Positions 9,158-18,305 of a stretch of 64,000 bases of DNA are shown piece by piece. Origin of the DNA: an uncultured Lachnospiraceae bacterium. GTDB lineage: Bacteria; Bacillota; Clostridia; Lachnospirales; Lachnospiraceae. The stretch lies in assembly GCA_910588295.1 (NCBI GenBank), contig CAJUQO010000007.1, positions 19,896 through 83,895 on the forward strand, in the 5' to 3' direction. Each line of letters begins with the position of its first letter. Within the stretch, counting starts at the first letter, position 1. The position numbers were made by a program, and so were the translations under genes. The notes beneath the pieces were generated by a model that worked only from the letters and a program-made list of their open reading frames with translations, searched no databases and was not told the DNA's origin.

Positions 9158-9908
9158 GATTGTAAAGAAGCCCGGCGAGGATCAGAATGTCAGATCCTTT
9201 GATTTCTTTGCGGGGTTCAGAATTGACGAGCCGGAAACGCCCGATGAACCGGAAGAAGAGCAGACGGAGGCCGAAGAAGAGGAAGAAGCTTCCTATCTGT
9301 CGGAAACGGAGAAGGAGATTCTGGATGAGGCCAGGAAGCAGGCGGATAAGATACTCGCTGATGCCCGGGAACAGGCAGAGCTTTTGCGGGAACGGGCCTT
9401 TGCGGAGGGGCGGGAAGCCGGCTTAAAAGATGGCTTCGAGGCAGCCCATTGTGAGCAGAGAGAGATCCTGGACGGGGAGGTTCATGAGCTGCAGCAGAAT
9501 ATCAGGGAGGTTATCGACAGCATCACCGTCGAAAAGGCAAAGATGCTGGAAAAGTATGTGGATGACCTGAAACGCATATCCCTGGCAGTCGCGGAGAAGA
9601 TCGTCCAGACGAGTCTGCAGTCCAGCGGCGATATTGTGAAACGGATGATCCTTTCGGCTACGGATAAGATTACCAGAAAGCAATGGGCAAAGATCTATCT
9701 TACAAAATGTGAGACAGGCGTATCCATGGAAGTGGACGCAGAGTTTCTGGATGCATTATCCAGCCTATCCGATAATATAAAGATCATTACTATGGATAAC
9801 GGGGAGCCAGGAACCTGTATCATAGAGCTTCCCGACGAGATTATAGATGCCAGCGCCAGCACGCAGCTGGAGAATATCAAAGACATACTGAATAATGTCA
9901 GGGTATAA
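9141..9908 (+). CDS. fliH: Flagellar export apparatus protein FliH
   Basis: A 255 aa protein with an acidic N-terminal half rich in Glu, a coiled-coil middle (DEARKQADKILADAREQAELLRE) and a C-terminal FliH/HrpE-like domain. FliH regulates the FliI ATPase and tethers it to the export gate. The ATG at 9141 overlaps the end of fliG by 17 bases and has GGAAAGG upstream. Sequence conservation is low in this family, so the call also relies on position between fliG and fliI. Confidence 0.88.
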   Translation: MRSLPKIVKKPGEDQNVRSFDFFAGFRIDEPETPDEPEEEQTEAEEEEEASYLSETEKEILDEARKQADKILADAREQAELLRERAFAEGREAGLKDGFEAAHCEQREILDGEVHELQQNIREVIDSITVEKAKMLEKYVDDLKRISLAVAEKIVQTSLQSSGDIVKRMILSATDKITRKQWAKIYLTKCETGVSMEVDAEFLDALSSLSDNIKIITMDNGEPGTCIIELPDEIIDASASTQLENIKDILNNVRV

Positions 9909-9924
9909 GCTGAGGTGAAAAAAG

Positions 9925-11226
9925 GTGTTTTCAAAACTGCCGGAATTAATCCAGAAGACGGAAACAGTAAGCTACATAGGGAAAATTGAGAATGTTGTCG
10001 GTATGGCGCTGGAATCATCAGGGAACCGGGCCAGTATTGGTGACATTGCCATGATTTATAATGAAGAAAAGCGCCGGCAGATACCTGTGGAGGTGGTAGG
10101 CTTCCGTGGGGATAAAATACAGTTAATGGCTTATGAGAACATTAGCGGCGTGTCGGCGGGGAGCTTTGTGCGCAATACCAAACGCCGCCTGAAGATCCCG
10201 GTGGGAGAATTTTTGCGGGGGCGTATCATAGACGCCACGGGAAAGCCCATGGATGACTTGGGGCCGTTTCCCTCTCCGCGTTATTACTATGTGGAGAATA
10301 CCTATATTAATCCGCTGAAAAGGCCGCCGATTACAGATACCCTGGAATTTGGGGTGAAAGCGATTGACGGATTGAATACTATAGGAAAGGGCCAGCGTAT
10401 CGGGATTTTTGCCGGCAGCGGCGTGGGCAAGAGTACGCTGCTCGGTATGATCGCGAAGAACGTGAAGGCCGATATCAATGTGATCGCCTTGGTGGGCGAG
10501 CGAGGACGAGAGGTACGCGAGTTCATCGAGAAGGATCTGGGGCCGGAAGGCATGAAGCGGAGCGTTCTTGTGGTAGCGACATCGGATCAGCCAGCCATGC
10601 TGCGTATGAAGTGCCCTCTGGTGGCAACCACCATTGCGGAGTATTTTAAGGATCAGGGAAAGGATGTCCTCCTGATGATGGATTCCCTGACTAGGTTCGC
10701 CATGGCCCAGCGGGAAATCGGGCTGGCGACAGGCGAGCCGCCGGTGGCCAGGGGCTATACCCCTTCCATTTACGCGGAGTTTCCGAAGCTTTTGGAACGA
10801 AGCGGAAAATTTGAGAAGGGCTCCATTACAGGCGTGTACACAGTGCTGGTAGAAGGCGACGATACGAATGAACCGATTTCTGATACGGTTCGCGGTATCC
10901 TGGACGGCCATATCGTGCTGACTAGGAAACTGGCCAATGAGAATCATTTTCCTGCCATTGATATCAACGCCAGCATTTCCCGTCTGATGACGGAGATTGT
11001 CCCCCCAAAGCACCGGGAGGCAGCGGCCAGAATGCGGGATATCCTGAGTATATACGCGAAAAATGAAGATCTGATATCCATCGGCGCCTACAAGGCGGGC
11101 TCCAATCCGCGGCTGGATGACGCCATTGCCAAGATTGACAGGGTAAATGAATTTCTGATGCAGAAAATAGATGAAAGCTTTTCGGAGGAGGAAGCCCTGC
11201 GGATGATGCGGGAGATCGTAGAATGA
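9925..11226 (+). CDS. fliI: Flagellum-specific export ATPase FliI
   Basis: A 433 aa ATPase of the F1-beta-like family that helps deliver substrates to the flagellar type III export gate. The Walker A motif GIFAGSGVGKSTLLG is at about residues 160-172 and Walker B in VLLMMDSLTRFAMAQREIGLA near residues 247-265. The conserved GEPPVARGYTPSIYAELP-type segment is present (here GEPPVARGYTPSIYAEFP). Translation starts at a GTG with GAGGTG upstream. It shares the overlapping ATGA with fliJ. Confidence 0.97.
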   Translation: MFSKLPELIQKTETVSYIGKIENVVGMALESSGNRASIGDIAMIYNEEKRRQIPVEVVGFRGDKIQLMAYENISGVSAGSFVRNTKRRLKIPVGEFLRGRIIDATGKPMDDLGPFPSPRYYYVENTYINPLKRPPITDTLEFGVKAIDGLNTIGKGQRIGIFAGSGVGKSTLLGMIAKNVKADINVIALVGERGREVREFIEKDLGPEGMKRSVLVVATSDQPAMLRMKCPLVATTIAEYFKDQGKDVLLMMDSLTRFAMAQREIGLATGEPPVARGYTPSIYAEFPKLLERSGKFEKGSITGVYTVLVEGDDTNEPISDTVRGILDGHIVLTRKLANENHFPAIDINASISRLMTEIVPPKHREAAARMRDILSIYAKNEDLISIGAYKAGSNPRLDDAIAKIDRVNEFLMQKIDESFSEEEALRMMREIVE

Positions 11227-11675
11227 AAAAATTCTTTTTTGCACTGGAGACAGTTTTAAGCTATAAGGAGCAGGCGCTGGACGGCCTGAAAGGGGAGCAC
11301 GCAAGGATACTGGCGAAGGTCAGGGGATGTGAGCGTGCCATAGAAATGCTGGAGGAAGAACGGCGCCTGTGCGCACTGGAGTTTCAGGAGCATAGAATAA
11401 AGGGGATGACGATCGGGGAAGCCCACGCATACGAGGGGTATCTGGATTCCCTGAGAATCCGTATCCACATGAAGCGGCACCAGTTGGCGAAGCTTCGAGA
11501 AGAGGAAGAAGCCAAGCGCAATGAGGTGGTGGAAGCAAAAAAAGAGACTTCATCCATCGACAAGCTCAAGGAAAAAAAGCGGGCCGAGTATGATAAAGCA
11601 GTCCAGAAAGAGGATGAGAACTTTATCGAGGAATTTGTGACCACGAAAAATGCCATGGCCCGTCTGATCGGGTAA
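11223..11675 (+). CDS. fliJ: Flagellar protein FliJ
   Basis: The 150 aa product is almost entirely charged alpha-helical coiled coil, as in FliJ, starting with KKFFFALETVLSYKEQALDGLK, a typical FliJ N-terminus. FliJ acts as a central stalk for the FliI hexamer and recycles export chaperones. The start overlaps the fliI stop (ATGA), so the two are translationally coupled. A small hairpin follows the stop. Confidence 0.88.
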   Translation: MKKFFFALETVLSYKEQALDGLKGEHARILAKVRGCERAIEMLEEERRLCALEFQEHRIKGMTIGEAHAYEGYLDSLRIRIHMKRHQLAKLREEEEAKRNEVVEAKKETSSIDKLKEKKRAEYDKAVQKEDENFIEEFVTTKNAMARLIG

Positions 11676-11695
11676 TCCTGCGCAAGCGCAGATTA
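11673..11695. other. Intercistronic hairpin after fliJ
   Basis: CTGCGC (11678-11683), AA, GCGCAG (11686-11691), flanked by TAAT and ATTA that can extend the stem with one bulged base. No T-run follows, so it is more likely an RNA-processing or stability element than a terminator. Confidence 0.4.
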
Positions 11696-11730
11696 CTATA
11701 AATATTTTATAAAGAAAGGAGGAACAGCCA

Positions 11731-12843
11731 ATGAACATGATGAATGTGGCGACGGCGCTAAATGCCGGCAGCCGCCCTGCGGAGAGCGGAAAGAAAGGAA
11801 ATGATTCCGGCGAAGTGACGGATGATTTTAAAAAGCTTTTCCAGGGAAAAGAGGACGCTACGGGAAATGCCGCGGAGGAAAACAAAGTATCTGAAAAGGA
11901 TGTAAGCCAGAAAAAGGATACGGCCCAGAAAAAGGATGACGTCCAGGAAACGCCGACAGAAGAAAGCGCAAACCAGGAGCAGAATATCCAGGCGGCCGGG
12001 CTTTTTGCGGCATACCAGGTGGATCAGAGTTTCCGCCCCGAGGTGGTTCAGGTAGACGCTGACACGGTAGTTGCAGACGGAGAAAATCTAGTGGAGCTCG
12101 TGGAGGAGCCGCAGATGATAACCGGGATGCAGCAGCAGGATGTAAATCCGCAGCCGGTTCAGAATGACCGCCAGGCGGCAGCGCAGATTCTGCCGACGGA
12201 AAAAGCGTCGGAAGAGAAGGTTCAGGCAGCGGCTCCTGAAGAGACCGTACAGGAGATGACGCCGGTTGTTTCCAAGGGTGTGGCGAAAGCATCCGCCCCG
12301 GTACAGGAGGATAAAACCCAGACGGATGACCGGAGCGCGGAGCAGATGGTACAGGCGCCAGCGCAGCAGACCCGGACGGAGACCGTACAGGAAGCAGCGC
12401 ACCAGGAGACGGTTCGGATGCATGTGCCCCAGCCGGAGGAGCTTCCTGAAAAGCTGACCGATCAGCTTCTTACGAAGATGGCGGACGGCGTGAAGGAATT
12501 TGAGATTGAGATCGAGCCGGTAAATCTGGGTAAGATCGCGGTAAAGATTAGTTATGAGAACGGCCAGGCCAATATTTCCATTCTCTGCTCGGAGAAAAAG
12601 GCATTGGATGTGCTGGAACAGAATGTGAAAGAGATCTGCGGCGTGATCGAGCGCAATTTCGGAGGAACCACCACGATCATTCTGGATAAGCCGGAGAATG
12701 ATTATCTGAACCAGGCCCGGGATGAGAACGGCCAGGGCCGGCAAAATCAGGAACAGGAGCAGCCAAAGGAAGGAAAACAGCAGCAGAGTGAGGACGATGC
12801 GGAGCAGTTTTTACAGAAGCTGCGTCTGGGGCTGGTAGGGTAA
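11731..12843 (+). CDS. fliK: Flagellar hook-length control protein FliK
   Basis: A 370 aa export substrate with a long low-complexity Gln/Glu/Ala/Pro/Lys-rich N-terminal ruler region and a compact C-terminal Flg_hook domain at about residues 235-335. The latter includes FEIEIEPVNLGKIAVKISYENGQ, the family signature (L.P..LG.v.v.i...g..). FliK measures hook length and switches FlhB specificity from hook to filament substrates. A strong AAAGGAGG precedes the ATG. It is followed by the hook cap gene flgD. Confidence 0.9.
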   Translation: MNMMNVATALNAGSRPAESGKKGNDSGEVTDDFKKLFQGKEDATGNAAEENKVSEKDVSQKKDTAQKKDDVQETPTEESANQEQNIQAAGLFAAYQVDQSFRPEVVQVDADTVVADGENLVELVEEPQMITGMQQQDVNPQPVQNDRQAAAQILPTEKASEEKVQAAAPEETVQEMTPVVSKGVAKASAPVQEDKTQTDDRSAEQMVQAPAQQTRTETVQEAAHQETVRMHVPQPEELPEKLTDQLLTKMADGVKEFEIEIEPVNLGKIAVKISYENGQANISILCSEKKALDVLEQNVKEICGVIERNFGGTTTIILDKPENDYLNQARDENGQGRQNQEQEQPKEGKQQQSEDDAEQFLQKLRLGLVG

Positions 12844-12867
12844 TGGGACTAAAGGAGAATAAGTAAA

Positions 12868-13374
12868 ATGGCAGTAGAATTTAACAGTAATGTAGCGCAG
12901 TCGTTATTTAATGATGCTTTGGCAACGCAGACTACGGCTCAGTCGAACAATGCCATGACTGTGGATGATTTCTGGCAGCTTTTCGCCGCTGAGCTTCAAT
13001 ATCAGGATATGACAAATCCCATGGACAATGCGGATATGATGAACCAGATGACGCAGATGTCCTCCATGAACGTGATGTCTGCCATGTCAGATGCGATCTC
13101 TAATTTTTCCACAGTGATCAACAACCTTTCCACGGTGACGTTGACTTCCTATTCCACAGGTTTGCTGGGAAGAGAGGTGACGGTGGCCCTTACGAATGAG
13201 GAAGGGAAGGTCGTGGGCAAAACAAAAGGCACGGTGACAGGCGTGGATCTGACGGGAGGCACTTCGGTATATGTGGATGGCACGAAATACAGCATATCCC
13301 AGATCATGTCAATGGGCGAGGTACCGGACGATGTGACGACAGACTCATCGGATCAGACGGCGGCCACAACCTAA
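12868..13374 (+). CDS. flgD: Flagellar hook-assembly cap protein FlgD
   Basis: The 168 aa protein carries the conserved N-terminal FlgD segment: DDFWQLFAAELQYQDMTNPMDNADMMNQMTQMSSM, matching the FL.lL..QLqnQDPlnP.dn.em..QlAqfs pattern. A short Ig-like part follows (GLLGREVTVALTNEEGKVVGKTKGTVTGV). FlgD caps the growing hook during FlgE polymerisation. It lacks the long C-terminal domain of enterobacterial FlgD, as is usual in Firmicutes. AAAGGAG precedes the ATG. Confidence 0.94.
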   Translation: MAVEFNSNVAQSLFNDALATQTTAQSNNAMTVDDFWQLFAAELQYQDMTNPMDNADMMNQMTQMSSMNVMSAMSDAISNFSTVINNLSTVTLTSYSTGLLGREVTVALTNEEGKVVGKTKGTVTGVDLTGGTSVYVDGTKYSISQIMSMGEVPDDVTTDSSDQTAATT

Positions 13375-13393
13375 TATCAGGGGGTGTTAGTGG

Positions 13394-13777
13394 ATGGGTA
13401 AGATTAATCAAATAACCAACGTAGGCGCGCTTTCTCTGCAGCATGCGTCAGCCCAGCTACAAGCGCAGACACAGCGTAACGGTGTACAGTTTTCGGAGCT
13501 TCTGCAGAGGGAAGCTGACAGGACATCCGTACATTTTTCCAAGCATGCGGCACAGCGTGTGCAGGAGCGGGGAATCCAGATGACAGACAGTCTTCTCGGT
13601 GATCTGAACCAGGCCGTCCAGAAGGCCAGGGACAAGGGGGCCAGGGACGTGGTGGTCATCGGGCAGAGCGGTGCGTTCATTGTCAACATTCCGAATAATG
13701 TGGTGGTGACGACCATGTCTGGTACGGAGATGAAGGATAATATTTTTACAAACATAGACAGCGCTGTTCTGATGTAA
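13394..13777 (+). CDS. Flagellar operon protein of the TIGR02530 type
   Basis: A 127 aa protein with the conserved core FSKHAAQRVQERGIQMTDSLLGDLNQAVQKARDKGARDVVVIGQSGAFIVNIPNNVVVT. It matches the family found in Firmicutes, spirochaetes and others between flgD and flgE. Its molecular role is not established to my knowledge; being small and located among hook genes, it may assist hook assembly. GGGGGTG-type purine-rich sequence precedes the ATG. Confidence 0.85.
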   Translation: MGKINQITNVGALSLQHASAQLQAQTQRNGVQFSELLQREADRTSVHFSKHAAQRVQERGIQMTDSLLGDLNQAVQKARDKGARDVVVIGQSGAFIVNIPNNVVVTTMSGTEMKDNIFTNIDSAVLM

Positions 13778-13799
13778 GCCGGACCATTATGGAGGTTTC

Positions 13800-13822
13800 G
13801 CGTCTGCGTGATTCACAGACGC
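13800..13822. other. Hairpin between the TIGR02530 gene and flgE
   Basis: GCGTCTG (13800-13806) pairs with CAGACGC (13816-13822). Outer TTTCGC and GCGAAA sequences could extend the fold. There is no T-run, so it may act in mRNA processing ahead of the highly expressed hook gene. Confidence 0.35.
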
Positions 13823-13864
13823 ATAAGACAGCGAAAGACGGAATAAGAAAGGAAGTATAGAAAA

Positions 13865-15208
13865 ATGGTCAGATCAATGGTTGCCGCAGTTGCGGGCCTG
13901 AAATCCCATCAGTCCAAGATGGACGTGATTGGCAATAATATTGCAAATGTAAACACCTGGGGATATAAATCCTTTAGTTACAATTTTGCGGATTCTATGT
14001 ACGCGAATTCTACGAACAGTACGCAGGGAAGCGCCAGGGCCGGCGAGGCGGGCGGACGCAATGCCTCCCAGGTAGGTTATGGTTCGACAATGTCCTCGAT
14101 TACCAATGAGTTTGGTACCGGCGCGCCGTCGCCCTCTTCCAATCCCCTGGACTGTATGATCGACGGTACCGGTTTTTTCCTGGTGGGCAACATGGTTAAC
14201 GGAAGTTTCACAAATGTAAAAGACTCCGGTCTGTATCTGTCCCGGGTGGGGATTTTCCGTGTGGATAGCAACGGCTATCTGGTGGATGATCAGAGGAGTT
14301 ATGTGTATGGGTATGCGCTGCAGGAGGGCAGCGGTATCCCGGAGGTTCCGGCGACGCCGGCGTCATATGAGATTACGGATGCTCCGGTTACCATCACGGA
14401 TGGGGGAAACGGCACCTGGAATGTCACAATCGCCGGTATTACCGTTAACACCCAGCAGACAACAACGGAGGAAATGGTTAAGGACTGGATTGCCAAGGTG
14501 GCAGGAAAAACATACACGGGCGGGGGTACGACGGGAGACAACCAGACCCGGTTTCTGAATTATAATATCGGTTTTGTTGACTGGCAGGGAGAATTTAAAA
14601 TGCAGGCCACTCAGCCCGGAGACATTACGATAGATTTAACCATTACATCCAAAATGTCCGGCGCCGATTCGTCCGAAGGGAATTTGTATCAGCCGGGCGG
14701 CACGGATTCGATATTTAATGTGGGCGTACAGGGTGCGAATGCACAAATGAAGACAACGGAAGGGCAGGAGCGCGAAGCCGGCGTCCGCGCCCGTTATGAG
14801 AGTGAGCTTTCTGCCCTGCGTATCCCGATCGATCCCAAGACCGGTATGCAGTATGAAATCCAGAGTTACAAGATTAACGAGGACGGTACCATCGTGGGTG
14901 TGGATAAGGAAAACCGCACTATTACGATCGGTAAACTAGCCCTTGTCATTGTGGAAAATCCCAACGGCCTGGAGAAGACAGACGGTTACTACTATACTAT
15001 AGGCGCCAATGCCGGCGATGTGTCGGCCACCGAGGCCAACGGCGGCCCGGCGGGCGTCATAATGGGTGGTTATCTGGAGATGGCCAATGTGGATCTTGCC
15101 AATGAGTTTTCCAATATGATCACTTGTCAGAGAGGTTTCCAGGCGAACTCCAAGATCATTACCGTGACTGACGAGATGCTTCAGGAGTTGGTAAGTATGA
15201 AACGCTAA
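13865..15208 (+). CDS. flgE: Flagellar hook protein FlgE
   Basis: 447 aa with the typical axial-protein ends. The N-terminus (MVRSMVAAVAGLKSHQSKMDVIGNNIANVNTWGYK) carries the rod/hook signature, and the C-terminal helix GGYLEMANVDLANEFSNMITCQRGFQANSKIITVTDEML is the FlgE/FlgG C-terminal domain. The central, more variable part forms the hook surface. The length and position after flgD identify it as the hook rather than a rod protein. AAAGGAAG precedes the ATG. Hairpins flank the gene on both sides. Confidence 0.93.
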   Translation: MVRSMVAAVAGLKSHQSKMDVIGNNIANVNTWGYKSFSYNFADSMYANSTNSTQGSARAGEAGGRNASQVGYGSTMSSITNEFGTGAPSPSSNPLDCMIDGTGFFLVGNMVNGSFTNVKDSGLYLSRVGIFRVDSNGYLVDDQRSYVYGYALQEGSGIPEVPATPASYEITDAPVTITDGGNGTWNVTIAGITVNTQQTTTEEMVKDWIAKVAGKTYTGGGTTGDNQTRFLNYNIGFVDWQGEFKMQATQPGDITIDLTITSKMSGADSSEGNLYQPGGTDSIFNVGVQGANAQMKTTEGQEREAGVRARYESELSALRIPIDPKTGMQYEIQSYKINEDGTIVGVDKENRTITIGKLALVIVENPNGLEKTDGYYYTIGANAGDVSATEANGGPAGVIMGGYLEMANVDLANEFSNMITCQRGFQANSKIITVTDEMLQELVSMKR

Positions 15209-15286
15209 GGTATTTGTTAAGGCATGAGGCGGTTTGCAGCCATGGGATGCAGTTTTTCCGGTTTGCCGTCGGAGGCTGTGGAAAAA

Positions 15287-15325
15287 ACGTATGCCGGGAT
15301 ATACAATATATATTCCGGTATACGT
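15287..15325. other. Hairpin between flgE and flbD
   Basis: ACGTATGCCGG (15287-15297) pairs with CCGGTATACGT (15315-15325), an 11-bp stem with one G-T wobble. It is followed by TTGAAAAG rather than a T-run. It could limit read-through or protect the flgE transcript; function not shown. Confidence 0.45.
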
Positions 15326-15349
15326 TTGAAAAGTATGAGGAACTATGTT

Positions 15350-15553
15350 ATGATAATGCTGACTAAATTGAATAATGTAAAAATTGTGTTGAATTGTACT
15401 CAGATCGAGTCGGTGGAGCTGATACCGGAATCCAAAGTGATAATGATGAACGGCAAGTTTTTTATTGTCAAGGAAAGTGCGGAAGAGATAATTGAGAAAA
15501 TGATAGAGTACAATGGGCGAATCCATTGTTACCATACGATAGATAAAGAGTAA
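15350..15553 (+). CDS. flbD: FlbD/SwrD-family flagellar protein
   Basis: A 67 aa protein starting MIMLTKLNNVKIVLNCTQIESVELIPES, then VIMMNGKFFIVKESAEEIIEKMIEY. This matches the small FlbD family found between flgE and motA. In Bacillus subtilis the homologue SwrD raises motor torque. The ATG at 15350 with AGG about ten bases upstream is preferred. Upstream in-frame codons back to 15224 would cross the hairpin and do not resemble the family. Confidence 0.85.
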   Translation: MIMLTKLNNVKIVLNCTQIESVELIPESKVIMMNGKFFIVKESAEEIIEKMIEYNGRIHCYHTIDKE

Positions 15554-15568
15554 GGCGGTGAAGTTAAG

Positions 15569-16390
15569 GTGGATGTAACAAGTATTATAGGTTTGCTATT
15601 GTCAATTGTGCTGATCGTTATCGTGGGTATCGGTCCGGCTAAGCTGGGGAATTTCTGGGATCCTCAGAGTGTGGCTATCGTAGTTGGCGGTACCATAGCG
15701 GCGGTTGTCGGAAGCTATCCGTTGAATAAATTGTCGAAGATACCGGGCCATTTCAAGCTGTTGGTGCAGGGAAACAAGTACAATATGGGTGCGCTTTTGA
15801 ATACATTGGAAGAGATGGCCCAATTGGCCAGGAAAAACGGTCTTCTGGCCCTGGAGGAAAAGGCTAACGAGATCGACGATCCCTTTTTCAAACAGGGTAT
15901 TATGCTGATCGTAGACGCCACGGAGCCTGAGGAAGTGCGTTCCATGCTGGAGAATGAGCTGGACGCCATGGCTGATCGCCATGCTGATGGCGCCAACATG
16001 TACGCGAAGGCTTCGGCTTTTGCCCCGGCTTTTGGTATGATCGGAACGCTAGTAGGTCTGATCAACATGCTAAAGGGCATGAACTTGGATGAAGGCGGGT
16101 CTTCTAATATTGGTCCGGCCATGTCCGTGGCCCTTGTTACCACCTTTTACGGTTGTGTTTTAGCTAACGTACTCTTCAATCCTATTGCGAACAAACTGAA
16201 TGTTCGTAATGAGGAGGAGATGTTATATAAACAGGTAATCATTGAGGGAATCCTGGCCATTCAGGCCGGTGATAATCCGAAATTCCTGAAAGAGAAGCTG
16301 GTGACTTATCTTGCTCAGAAGAACCGCGCGAAGGTATTGGGCGCCAGCGACAGCGGCGGAGGCCAGGCGGACGCCCCTGCAGACAAATAG
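15569..16390 (+). CDS. motA: Flagellar motor stator protein MotA
   Basis: A 273 aa four-helix membrane protein. Membrane segments are near residues 3-23, 32-50, about 148-170 (AFAPAFGMIGTLVGLINML) and about 185-205 (ALVTTFYGCVLANVLFNPIANKL). The cytoplasmic loop between helices 2 and 3 is charged, as needed for contact with FliG. The start is a GTG. MotA forms the proton- or sodium-driven stator with MotB, encoded 15 bases downstream. Ion specificity was not determined. Confidence 0.96.
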   Translation: MDVTSIIGLLLSIVLIVIVGIGPAKLGNFWDPQSVAIVVGGTIAAVVGSYPLNKLSKIPGHFKLLVQGNKYNMGALLNTLEEMAQLARKNGLLALEEKANEIDDPFFKQGIMLIVDATEPEEVRSMLENELDAMADRHADGANMYAKASAFAPAFGMIGTLVGLINMLKGMNLDEGGSSNIGPAMSVALVTTFYGCVLANVLFNPIANKLNVRNEEEMLYKQVIIEGILAIQAGDNPKFLKEKLVTYLAQKNRAKVLGASDSGGGQADAPADK

Positions 16391-16405
16391 GAGGCGGCAT
16401 AAGTT

Positions 16406-17173
16406 ATGAAGAAGAACAAGAAGGCTCCGGAAGAGGGCGGAAGCTGGATGGACACCTACGGCGACCTGGTGACGCTGTTGTTGTGTTTCTTTGTGCTTTT
16501 GTATTCCATCTCCAGTATTGATCAGGCTAAATGGGTGCAGATTGTCAAGAGTTTTAATCCGAATGCCACTGAGGTTACTCAGATAGCAGTAGATCCGGAA
16601 GAGGAGGCTAATGACGAGGTACCCGGCGGTGTGGAAGACGGTATAGATCCTGAGGATTTCGACGGCTTGTTCGAAAAGCTGCAGGCCGCTGTGAAGGAGG
16701 CCGGTATTGAATCAGAAGTGGAACTGTTTAAGGGAGAGGGATATACATTTATTACTTTTCGGGACAGTGTGTTTTTTGACGGCGACAGCTCTGTGATTAA
16801 GAGCGACGGAACGCATATACTGGATGCTTTTTCGCAGATTATATCGGATGTGACGGATTCCATCAAGGAGATTGAGGTACTGGGCCATACATCCCAGGCT
16901 GATCCGGATAAACCTAACAATCCGGAAACAGACAGGGTACTGGCTTCGGAACGTGCAGCCCGGGTGGTGGCCTATATTCAGGAGCATTCCACCCTCGGGC
17001 CGGAAAAAATCCTCAGTACCGGATATGGACAATGGAAGCCGATAGCCCCCTTTGATACGCCGGAGAACCGGGCTAAAAACAGGAGGGTGGAAATACTGAT
17101 TACCAGATCCGACAGTGTAGAACAGAGCCTTGAGGAGTATTATACGCAAATGAACAGAACCTCAGAGCAGTAA
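16406..17173 (+). CDS. motB: Flagellar motor stator protein MotB
   Basis: 255 aa with a short cytoplasmic N-terminus, one membrane helix carrying the ion-binding aspartate (WMDTYGDLVTLLLCFFVLLYS, Asp20), and a C-terminal OmpA-like peptidoglycan-binding domain (LGHTSQADPDKPNNPETDRVLASERAARVV and NRRVEILITRSD). It anchors the stator to the wall. GGAGG lies ahead of the ATG. fliL, which often follows motB, is absent; fliM is next. Confidence 0.96.
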   Translation: MKKNKKAPEEGGSWMDTYGDLVTLLLCFFVLLYSISSIDQAKWVQIVKSFNPNATEVTQIAVDPEEEANDEVPGGVEDGIDPEDFDGLFEKLQAAVKEAGIESEVELFKGEGYTFITFRDSVFFDGDSSVIKSDGTHILDAFSQIISDVTDSIKEIEVLGHTSQADPDKPNNPETDRVLASERAARVVAYIQEHSTLGPEKILSTGYGQWKPIAPFDTPENRAKNRRVEILITRSDSVEQSLEEYYTQMNRTSEQ

Positions 17174-17199
17174 TACTGAAATGAAAGTGGGAGTTTAGG

Positions 17200-18234
17200 A
17201 TGGCAGATGTATTATCACAAAGTCAGATAGACGCGCTGCTCAATGCTATGCAGAATTCAGATAGTGAGGAAAGCATGGCCGACGAGCCGTCAAAGCCTGA
17301 ACCAGAATATAGAAAATATGATTTCTACAGTCCTAAAAAGTATACCAAAGATAAGTTGAAAATGCTTCGCAGCATCTATGATAATTATGCCAGGGTAGCT
17401 GCCACGCAGATCAACGGTTTGTTTCGTGTGGCCAGTGAGGTGGAGGTCGTGGACGTTGAGGAGGAGAGGTATTATGAGTTTGGTAATGCCTTGAACGAGA
17501 CGGACGTATTGGCTCTTGCCCATGTGGAGTTGCCGGATCATTCCAAAAACCCGCCTATGGTATTCCATATTGCGCCTACCCTGATGGCGGCCATGATTGA
17601 CCGAATGCTGGGAGGTACGGGTACGGACGTGAATGTAGACATGTCTTATACCTATACGGACATAGAAATAGCTTTATATGAAAAGATTATCCGGTATTTG
17701 ATTGCGATCACTTCTGATGTTTGGGCCCAGAATATCAAGTTTAGTGTTAGCTTTGAACGTGTGGAGGAGAACCCCAGCATGTTCCAGGGGATCAGCGTGG
17801 ACGAGACCGTAGTCATTATCATGATGCGGATACAGTTGGGCGATATCGAAGGGATGATGAATATCTGTATCTCAGGTACCATCCTGAGCAACATATTTGA
17901 CCTGATGGATAAGACGAAATTTCTTGCAAATCAGGATGAGCAGGCGCGGATGCGCAGCGACCGTGCGGATATTCTGGAGAGTATACGCGAGGCGAAGATG
18001 AATATCACGGCTCAGCTGGGTGTTGCGAAACTGAACCTGGATGATGTATACAATCTCCATGTGGGTGACGTGATCGACTTGAACAAGCCTCAGAACTCGC
18101 CGGTATCCCTGTATATCGAGGGCCAGCAGTGGTTTAACGGACAGCTTGGCGTGCATAATAAGAATATGGCCGTCAAGATAGAGAACCGTACGTTGGAACC
18201 CAAGGAAGAGCAAAATGATGAGGTGGCTGTATAA
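17200..18234 (+). CDS. fliM: Flagellar motor switch protein FliM
   Basis: 344 aa. The extreme N-terminus ADVLSQSQIDALLNAM is the CheY-P binding motif (LSQ.EIDALL type). The middle CheC-like domain follows, and the C-terminal SpoA/FliN-like domain includes LGVAKLNLDDVYNLHVGDVIDLNK. FliM forms the C ring with FliG and FliY and sets rotation direction. cheY lies directly downstream, so the regulator and its target are co-encoded. Confidence 0.96.
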   Translation: MADVLSQSQIDALLNAMQNSDSEESMADEPSKPEPEYRKYDFYSPKKYTKDKLKMLRSIYDNYARVAATQINGLFRVASEVEVVDVEEERYYEFGNALNETDVLALAHVELPDHSKNPPMVFHIAPTLMAAMIDRMLGGTGTDVNVDMSYTYTDIEIALYEKIIRYLIAITSDVWAQNIKFSVSFERVEENPSMFQGISVDETVVIIMMRIQLGDIEGMMNICISGTILSNIFDLMDKTKFLANQDEQARMRSDRADILESIREAKMNITAQLGVAKLNLDDVYNLHVGDVIDLNKPQNSPVSLYIEGQQWFNGQLGVHNKNMAVKIENRTLEPKEEQNDEVAV

Positions 18235-18305
18235 TTTGCCAGATAATTCTATGGACTTATCTGAGTAGATAAATTACAATGAAAATAAAAAGAGAGGTAT
18301 AAAAA

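Noticed and set aside
12088..12744. Long open frame antisense to fliK, and similar antisense frames over fliY, fliI and the ComFB gene
   Set aside because: They follow from biased codon use of the real genes, lack ribosome sites and give repetitive Leu/Arg/His-rich products with no recognisable family.
15224..15349. N-terminal extension of the FlbD gene back to 15224
   Set aside because: The extra 42 codons run through a strong hairpin, lack family similarity and have a poor ribosome site; ATG 15350 gives the normal FlbD length.
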